Shown here: positions 53,892 to 60,660 of the stretch, piece by piece
How positions within the stretch are numbered: position 1 is the first letter of the stretch
Layout: every line of letters starts with the position of its first letter
Assembly (NCBI GenBank): GCA_965240325.2
Contig: OZ251241.1
Location: forward strand, 248,001-312,000
DNA length: 64,000 nucleotides
DNA from: Rebecca billardiae RCC1528
Lineage: Eukaryota > Haptophyta
Direction: 5' to 3'
The notes under the pieces: generated by a model
What the model was told of the DNA's origin: nothing
Database searches by the model: none
The model's input: the letters and a program-made list of their open reading frames with translations, nothing else
Position numbers and translations under genes: made by a program

Positions 53892-54959
53892 ATGTTCGCG
53901 CGCGCAGCAAGATGGCGGCGCGACAATTCATCAATGACCTCGCCTCAGCGAGGCCCGCTCCAGCTCGCGTGCGCCTACGTAGTGATCTTTGCCGTCGTTC
54001 TCACCGTTCTCACGGGCGTCCTTGTCACATCCTCTTCATTCCAACCAATGCCAGAGAGAACGGATGCGTCAGCCGGGCACTCAGAGCGCCCGCTCCAACC
54101 CCCGTCCTCTCAACAAGCTCGAATGCTGCGGTGCCTGCATGGGAGGTGGATCGTTCTCTACGGTGACTCCATTGTGCGTGGTGTGTTCCATGATCTTCGA
54201 TCTTTGCTCGAGGGCGCAGCGCCGGGGGCACTGCCACGCGAGCCTCACGACTGGAGCTACTCTGACTTCTGCCTCGAACAGCGTCGACGTGCTGCGCGGA
54301 CGAAGAATTACACAGCGTGCTCCATGTTTGATTACGTCACCTGCTCGGACGCACCCACTGTGCCAATGGTTGCCGGCGACGATGTCGCCATATCGCGTGG
54401 TCGGGGTGATCCCCAACCCTGCGAGCACCAATTCCAGCCCAAACGCACGCCTTGCCAAGATCATGGTGGAGGCAGTCAGCTGACACGGCTCACGTACTAT
54501 GGGAAGGAATTCGCCTACGACGAGTGCTTGGATTCTTCGATACTAGGCATCCTTGCCAACTGTGAGCCACGGCCAACCGACATCGTCGTCGGCAGCGCGC
54601 TCTGGGACATGCTTCATACAAGATCACAGGCCGAGTACGCCAGGCGAGTGCAGAAGCTGCTATCCGCAGTGCGCAAAGAGCCGAGGCTGACTGGGGTGCG
54701 GTTGCACTGGCTTGGGGCCACTGCTGTCGTATCCGACCTCTTGCCCCCCGAGCGCGCTGCAGTCATGACGTCGTCCAACTCGCAGGTCTACAACGAGATT
54801 GTGATGAACGTCTCTGAGCAAGGGGGTGGTCTCCCTGGAAACGGCAGCTACATAGACCTGTTCACACCCACAGCTGCGCATCCCGAGTTCTGCATAGATG
54901 GAGTTCATTACCCTGGCCTGGGTGCTCTGCCCCTTGCCACGCTGGACGCGCTCTGCTGA
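53892..54959 (+). CDS. SGNH/PC-esterase-like type II membrane protein
   Basis: Intronless, 355 residues. A hydrophobic anchor (YVVIFAVVLTVLTGVLV, about 29-45) follows a basic N-terminus. The lumenal part starts RWIVLYGDSIVRGVFHDL, which matches the GDS block with nucleophilic Ser of SGNH esterases and PC-esterases. IVVGSALWDML resembles the third block. CIDGVHYPG near the end supplies the Asp and His of the triad. PC-esterase relatives add or remove acyl groups on wall polysaccharides. Codon use is clearly less GC-extreme than that of SMC5 or PP6, and there are no introns. An alternative ATG at 53934 would keep the anchor. It follows the ankyrin gene on the same strand by 228 bp. Confidence 0.72.
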   Translation: MFARAARWRRDNSSMTSPQRGPLQLACAYVVIFAVVLTVLTGVLVTSSSFQPMPERTDASAGHSERPLQPPSSQQARMLRCLHGRWIVLYGDSIVRGVFHDLRSLLEGAAPGALPREPHDWSYSDFCLEQRRRAARTKNYTACSMFDYVTCSDAPTVPMVAGDDVAISRGRGDPQPCEHQFQPKRTPCQDHGGGSQLTRLTYYGKEFAYDECLDSSILGILANCEPRPTDIVVGSALWDMLHTRSQAEYARRVQKLLSAVRKEPRLTGVRLHWLGATAVVSDLLPPERAAVMTSSNSQVYNEIVMNVSEQGGGLPGNGSYIDLFTPTAAHPEFCIDGVHYPGLGALPLATLDALC

Positions 54960-55189
54960 TCGAGTACGGCTCAACTACTTATGACGACTCAATATGAGAC
55001 CGGCAGTCGTCACAGCACTCTGCGGACCGTCGGACAGGCTGTGCGGCCGGTGGCCGCGCCGCCGGTGGCACGGGCAGTGGCACCTCAGCTCTACTCAGCC
55101 TCGGTCTGACAGACTGATGACTACAGTGGCGCTGTTATTAATCGGTGCTCAGTGCTGAATATATATATATATATATAACTGATCAAGTT
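54960..55189. other. Flank of the palindromic element with a TA tract
   Basis: 3' flank of the esterase-like gene. Ends with a TA tract at about 55159-55177 and a short unique segment before the 5-bp direct repeat. Confidence 0.5.
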
Positions 55190-55194
55190 CGAAT
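55190..55194. repeat. Left copy of 5-bp direct repeat CGAAT
   Basis: Immediately precedes the palindromic element; the same five bases occur directly after it at 56604-56608. This is the pattern left by a 5-bp target-site duplication. Confidence 0.7.
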
Positions 55195-55290
55195 TGTCGA
55201 AGGGAATGAAGAGCCCGAAACGACTGAGCTAAATCGGTTCGCGCCAACCGATTTAGCTCAGTCGTTTCGGGCTCTTCATTCCCTTCGACA
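55195..55290. repeat. Hairpin copy 1 (45-bp arms, loop CGCGCC)
   Basis: Arms 55195-55239 and 55246-55290 are perfectly complementary around a 6-nt loop. This copy forms the left terminus of the element. Confidence 0.95.
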
Positions 55291-55758
55291 TAACCGTAAG
55301 TCTCCTGTGGGACACCCCGCGAGGGGCTGTAGTCCCGTCCAGTGTTCTGACGGATTTGTTGTCGAGGTTTTTCTCTCCCCGCCTGGTCTTTCCCAGGTGT
55401 TCCACCCTGCGTGCTCGTCTGCTCTGTGGCTTCGTAGAGACTCCGTCTTTTGTGGGCGGTGAGCCCTTCTTTGCTGCTGTGGCTTTGTGAGGCTCTTTTT
55501 GTGTCTTTGTTGTTCACCCGGGCGACTGTACCCGGAGGTTGCGCGTCGCGGACCGTGCTCGTTTTTTCTGTCGTCGTCTTTCTTTGTCGGTCATCTTCTT
55601 CGTGCTCCCCTCTTTCGTTCGTCTTTTTGCCGACTCCTCGCTTTTCATTCCCCCCCGGAGCCGCGAGGCTCTCGCGAGGTCGAAAGCGCTTCGCGTGAAA
55701 GGCCAAGAGTTGCCCGCGTCGGTCGGTCGCTGGATTCGAACAGGTGACTTTACGGTTG

Positions 55759-55854
55759 TGTCGAAGGGAATGAAGAGCCCGAAACGACTGAGCTAAATCG
55801 GTTCGCGCCAACCGATTTAGCTCAGTCGTTTCGGGCTCTTCATTCCCTTCGACA
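55759..55854. repeat. Hairpin copy 2, central (loop CGCGCC)
   Basis: Same 96-bp unit at the centre of the large palindrome. Complementarity continues outward on both sides into the arms. Confidence 0.95.
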
Positions 55855-56057
55855 CAACCGTAAAGTCACCTGTTCGAATCCAGCGACCGACCGACGCGGG
55901 CAACTCTTGGCCTTTCACGCGAAGCGCTTTCGACCTCGCGAGAGCCTCGCGGCTCCGGGGGGAATGAAAAGCGAGGAGTCGGCAAAAAGACGAACGAAAG
56001 AGGGGAGCACGAAGAAGATGACCGACAAAGAAAGACGACGACAGAAAAAACGAGCAC

Positions 56058-56248
56058 GGTCCATGCGAGCCGCGCAGCGCAGGTGGATCGCGCTCCAGCA
56101 GCTCAAGGCCGCGCTCAAGCTTTACGATCGCGGTGCAGGCTATGCTCTGCCACCAACGCCGACTTCGTGTCGACGATCGGGCACTGCCGCCGACGAATCA
56201 GGAGACCCGCGTCGTCCTACCTGTGTCGTTAAATCATAGAATGGGTCC
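56058..56248. other. 186-bp segment unique to the right arm, bounded by GGTCC
   Basis: Where the left arm reads straight through, the right arm holds 186 extra bp between GGTCC at 56058-56062 and GGTCC at 56244-56248. This is either an insertion with a 5-bp target duplication or a microhomology-mediated deletion from the left arm. The segment is GC-rich like the host genome and encodes MRAAQRRWIALQQLKAAL in one frame, which recalls nothing known. Confidence 0.75.
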
Positions 56249-56507
56249 GCGACGCGCAACCTCCGGGTACAGTCGCCCGGGTGAACAACAAAGACACAAA
56301 AAGAGCCTCACAAAGCCACAGCAGCAAAGAAGGGCTCACCGCCCACAAAAGACGGAGTCTCTACGAAGCCACAGAGCAGACGAGCACGCAGGGTGGAACA
56401 CCTGGGAAAGACCAGGCGGGGAGAGAAAAACCTCGACAACAAATCCGTCAGAACACTGGACGGGACTACAGCCCCTCGCGGGGTGTCCCACAGGAGACTT
56501 ACGGTTA

Positions 56508-56603
56508 TGTCGAAGGGAATGAAGAGCCCGAAACGACTGAGCTAAATCGGTTGGCGCGAACCGATTTAGCTCAGTCGTTTCGGGCTCTTCATTCCCTTCG
56601 ACA
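56508..56603. repeat. Hairpin copy 3 (loop GGCGCG)
   Basis: Right terminus of the element. The loop is the reverse complement of the loop in copy 1, as expected for an inverted copy. Confidence 0.95.
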
Positions 56604-56604
56604 C

Positions 56605-56684
<80 letters not shown>
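56604..56684. repeat. Right CGAAT copy and TA microsatellite
   Basis: The direct repeat CGAAT (56604-56608) runs straight into about 38 TA units ending at 56684. Confidence 0.9.
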
Positions 56685-56686
<2 letters not shown>

Positions 56687-58153
56687 GATATGATGAGTGA
56701 GTGCGTGACTATATGACGACCGGGCCGCATTTGACAATCTAGATTTGAGCTGCGGGCCGCCGGAAAGGCAGCTGCAGCCATCAGGACAGTGGGCGCTTCA
56801 CGAAGCGGGCTTTCGCTGCGAGTGAGCCGGAGCGAGAGGCACGCAGCAGCGTCGGTTGGCTCGGCACCTGATGAAAAACCCAGTTCACCAGCAATTGGCC
56901 GTCCTGACCGCCGTCTAGTGGCACCAACCTCGCCTATTAGTATTAGCCGCTAAGACCCAGGAGCAGCGCAGCGAGTAAGTCGTTCTAGGCCGTCGTGCGT
57001 GCGCACAGAGCAGGCTCGAACGTCCCTCGTGGCACGAGAAGAGGGTGGCCAAGATGGTAGCCGGACTTGAGCTCGGCCGCCTGGCTCAGGCCGAATGGCA
57101 GGCAGGTGTTGATACGGCGCATTGCGCTCCCACCACGGTCCTCTTAGACAATCAGTTATTGTGCCAATAGCCCGACGTATATATGTATGTATAGCCGGCG
57201 CACTTACGCGGGCGGTGATGTGACGCCCGAGTGTCTCAGAGCGCCGCAGCGCCTGATGAGCGCCGGTAGACGGGTAGTGCGGAGTCGGCGCGGCCGTGCG
57301 GGCAGCGAGCAGTTCACGAGCAGCTCGCGCGCGCGCGTGCCAGTCCGAATCATCATCAGTCACTCAGCTGTCTCAGTAGTCAGTGCTTCCAACTCATATA
57401 ATTAATCAGCAGTATATAGACATGCAGAGTCAGTCGGTACGGACACTGAGCTCGGAGCTACTGTACTACGTACGTTGCCACTGGCCACTCTGCACTCACG
57501 GTCTCTCGCCGATCGGATGGCCGGCACTTTCAGCACGGCAAGTGCTCGGCCGGGCGGCCGGCAGCTGAATGCTTGAAACTGATGATATTTCGGATCGCGC
57601 GGTGACGATCGATTAATAACGTATATATAATCGTCATGTATCTTGCTTGCTGGGCCTATGCTGCGCTGTTCGGCTGATGCATGAATACAAGCCGCGCGCG
57701 GGCTCTGAGCGCGCGGTTCGTAGGCTCCGCGACGTTCTGACTCCGTCGTAGACCGTACTCAGTATACGCAGCAATAAATATATAGTAGTATAGCGACTCT
57801 TATACGACTATATATACGTTATTAGCGTCTTTACTCATTACACTGTTAGTCCGCCTCATATATCGATCGCCGGATCGGCGTCAGGCCGAATCATTGAGAA
57901 CGCGGTCCACTACAGCCCCGGAGCTCGGGGCTCCGGCTTTGGTCCACCCCCCCAGTCCGGTCACTGGAGCGTTACATCTTGACACTACTGCAATCGGCGG
58001 GATCGCCGCCGCCTCTGATGATCTACGATAGCTCCTAGACCACCCCAGGCGGTCCCTTGGACGACAATGTTACGGCCAGATGGATCATCATCTGTCGGAT
58101 CATCAGCCACACCGTGTCACTCTGGCAGACTGCCACACCTCGTCCTCCAATGG
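56685..58153. other. Gene-poor region
   Basis: No supported gene. Stops are frequent in all frames and base composition is closer to balanced than in the gene-rich parts. Confidence 0.5.
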
Positions 58154-58315
58154 CAATAGGTTCAGACTCTATTTTCTATAACTAAATAGTAAATACCCAG
58201 TCCGGGTACCATTTTCGCATATTTATACAGGTGTCCGGAACGCTCCCGGGTTGTGCTGAAATATGAGTAAGGGACGGGTAATTATACAGTAAAATAGAGT
58301 CTGACGAACCTATTG
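58154..58315. mobile_element. Possible MITE-like element with imperfect terminal inverted repeats
   Basis: The left end CAATAGGTTCAGACTCTATT and the right end, whose reverse complement reads CAATAGGTTCGTCAGACTCT, match over about 22 bp with a 3-nt gap. The 162-bp unit is non-coding, less GC-rich than its surroundings, and has small internal hairpins. No target-site duplication was found, so an ordinary hairpin-forming region is the alternative. Confidence 0.45.
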
Positions 58316-58728
58316 GGAGGTGGTCGGATGCGACGCGACATTATTTATCTCGTTGAAGTCATCTGAATCGCCCAATCGGGGGTCGGCACGGAAGGGACTC
58401 TGCTGCATGGTCCGCTTGGTTGACTTCGGCTCGGGGCCAAGACGTAACGAAGCTGGGGGGGGTGGACCGGAGCCGGAGCCTCGGTGATGACTCGGTGTGA
58501 TCGGATGACGTGGCCGGGCTGCCGCATCAGAATGTTCGCCTGTCGCCACTGGACCGGCTGCAGCTGTACGGCGCATCTGGATGATGAGTAGCGTGTGCGG
58601 TGGTGGCTGAGGCAGCCATCGGCACCCAGTCGCGCTGCCTTCTCGGCCAGTCACTACTGCTCGGGGCAAGCACGTGGGTATCGGTCAGGACTCCCCCTTG
58701 CGGCGTGCGCGCTGCGGGTCGCGGTCGA
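58316..58728. other. 3' flank of the lipase gene
   Basis: No gene supported. Short open frames on both strands lack domains. Confidence 0.4.
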
Positions 58729-60383
58729 TCAGTGGCCGTCCTTGTGATTCCCGCTGGGTGGCACCTCCACCTCTCCCTCCGCGAGCTCGCACTGAGACAG
58801 CGGCGCGCCGGTGTGGCCGCACAGGCTCTTGCCGAACATCATGCAGTGCTTGTCGGTGTCCATCGCGAGGTTGAACATGTCGCGGGGCGACACGCTCGGC
58901 CTGCAGTGCGCCTGCTCCTCCCCCCACGCCTTCTCGTCCTTGGGGCACGCGATGAAGTGCACGCCACGCTCGAGCCGCTCCGGCCTTGTGTTGTACGTGT
59001 TTTCAGCCATCTTGACGTACATGCCAGGCGGCCCGCGGAAGCCAGCTACCTCGGGCGGCATGTTCACGATGCCGTCCTCCGCGTTGAAGAACGTGTAGTG
59101 CTCGGGCACCAGCTTGGCGTAGAGCACGCCGAGCTCCTCCGTCATCACACGCGGCGGAGCAAACGCGAGCACGGCTGGGCGGCGCAGCCGCCACGCCGGT
59201 CGGCGCTCGCCTCCCTGCTTGAGCGGCATCTGCGACTGGCACGGCTGGTGGTTGGCGCACGATGCGTCGCCGCTCGCCGAGAACTGCGTGTCGTACATGC
59301 TCGCGATGTCCAGCGCGGCGATCATCGCCACCGCGCCACCGAGCGAGTGCCCCGTGACCATGAACCGAGGTGCGCGCGCGGCGGGCAGCTTGTAGAGCAC
59401 GTCCGCGTGCAGCTCGTCAAGGATCTGGTACACGGAGCCCTGCAGCTCTGAGCGGGCACGGGCGCGCGGAGGGCGCGGGAGAGCGTGAGTGGGTGTGTGC
59501 CGGGGCGGGGGATGAAGCGTGCGCGATGCGTGGGCGTGCGCGTACCTTGGAACGTCCAGTACGTGCCGGCTGTGAGTGGCGGGGTGAGCGGCGCGCGCGG
59601 CGGGCAGGCGCGCTGCGCGTCAGTTGCAAGGGCCAGGCGCGTGCCATGGCGGTCGCGCGCGCCGCGAGCCGGCGCGGTCGGCGCACCATGCCAGCCCGCC
59701 TTCTGCCAAGCTGGCCCGAGCTGACGGTACGGGAACTCCTTGCGCATCTGCAGCGAGATCTGCAGGTGCGTCTGGTCGACCGTCCCTTGGAAGCTCATCA
59801 CAACCATGTTGCGGCGCCGGTCGTACACCGTCAGGATGGTCATGTCCGCGTACGGCGCGCAGAACTCGCGGTGCCAGGTCACGGACACGAGCTGCTTGCA
59901 CGCGACGCACTGCCACGACGTCGCGTACCGCACCCACGGCTCGCGCGGCACCGCGTGCCAGCTGTCGTGGCAGTCGCCATCCTCTCCGTGCAGGCAGTAC
60001 GGGATGGACGCGATGTTGATGTGGAACGGGAGGTCCTGCTGGAGGAGGATGAAGGGCGCCGGGTACGCCTGGTCGCCGAGGACGCCATGTGGCTCGTACG
60101 GCGCGACCTGCTTCACCTCGCACCGGTCGAACCAGCCCGACTCGCGGTCGCCCCGGCCCTCGTACCAATCGCCGCACGAGCCTTGGTCCTGCCGCCGCGC
60201 GTACCCGCCGTCTGGGCCCATGACCCAGCACCACGGGTCGGCCACCGTGTTCGCCGAGCAGTCAGAGATGCACACACAGCCCTGCCGCGTGAGCTGCAAC
60301 CCCGTCAGGGCGCACGATGCGGCGCGCGCGAGGGCGAGCAGCAGCACGGCCCGCCGACACATGTGTTCATGCATGGGCGCCAT
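58729..60383 (-). CDS. Secreted class 3 lipase with N-terminal Cys-rich domain
   Basis: Three exons (59687-60383, 59546-59569, 58729-59447) join in frame to 479 residues. The middle exon is only 24 nt; its product (GTYWTFQ) aligns with the intronless neighbour, confirming it. The N-terminus is a signal peptide (RRAVLLLALARAASCA). A Cys/Trp-rich module follows (QGCVCISDC, DPWCW, GSCGDWY), then the lipase_3 fold: TILTVYDRRRNMVVMSFQGT, nucleophile elbow GHSLGG (Ser275), and a late FNAEDGIVNMP with a candidate Asp. It hydrolyses acyl esters of glycerolipids outside the cell or in a vacuole. It is head-to-head with a paralogue sharing domain order and many motifs, but lacks that protein's Pro-rich stalk and membrane anchor. 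Start ATG 60383; 60362 is also possible. Confidence 0.88.
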
Positions 60384-60660
60384 GGGACAGGGCTCTTTGG
60401 TCCCTTTTCTGGTCCGGATCGCATGGGCGTGCGCGGGCGCGCGCGGTGGAGCCAAGGTGGAGCAGAATCTTTTGCTGCGCCGGTCACGAACGGCGCGCGC
60501 GCGGCCCCCCGCGCAGTGCTTGCGCATCCGCTGCTGCAAGATGTTGAGCGCACAGTGCGGGTAAATCCTTCGTATTCAGGTGAACCGGCATCTGCCGCGC
60601 GGCATGCTCTAAGCTCTGGCTCCGCGGCATGCTCTAAGCAAGGCACCCCGCGCGTGGCGG
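60384..60660. promoter_or_regulatory. Divergent promoter region of the lipase pair
   Basis: 277 bp between opposite start codons of two paralogous lipases. A duplicated GGCATGCTCTAAGC segment occurs at about 60601-60614 and 60627-60640. Confidence 0.4.

Larger units (their letters stand above)
55195..56603. mobile_element. Nested palindromic foldback-type element, 1409 bp
   Basis: Three copies of one 96-bp perfect hairpin lie at 55195-55290, 55759-55854 and 56508-56603. The arms between them (55291-55758 and 55855-56507) are reverse complements of each other, so the whole element is one large inverted repeat centred at 55806/55807. The arms differ by a 1-nt C/G-run length change and by a 186-bp segment present only in the right arm. 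Ends are TGTCGAAG...CTTCGACA, flanked by CGAAT on both sides. A tRNA-like A box (TAGCTCAGTCG, 55818-55828) and B box (GTTCGAATCC, 55872-55881) occur in the right half, mirrored in the left. No transposase is visible. A 220-codon basic, Ser/Thr/Gln-rich frame runs open on the minus strand (55149-55811) through the left arm; its reality is unknown. Base composition is much less GC-rich than the neighbours. It is best read as a non-autonomous mobile element. Confidence 0.85.

Noticed and set aside
55811-55893. A functional tRNA gene within the palindrome
   Set aside because: The A and B boxes are tRNA-like, but the D-stem, T-stem and acceptor stem do not pair, so only a tRNA-derived promoter is supported.
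55195-56603. CRISPR array or LTR retrotransposon
   Set aside because: The repeats are inverted hairpins rather than evenly spaced direct repeats. There are no direct terminal repeats longer than the hairpin, no primer-binding site and no reverse transcriptase.
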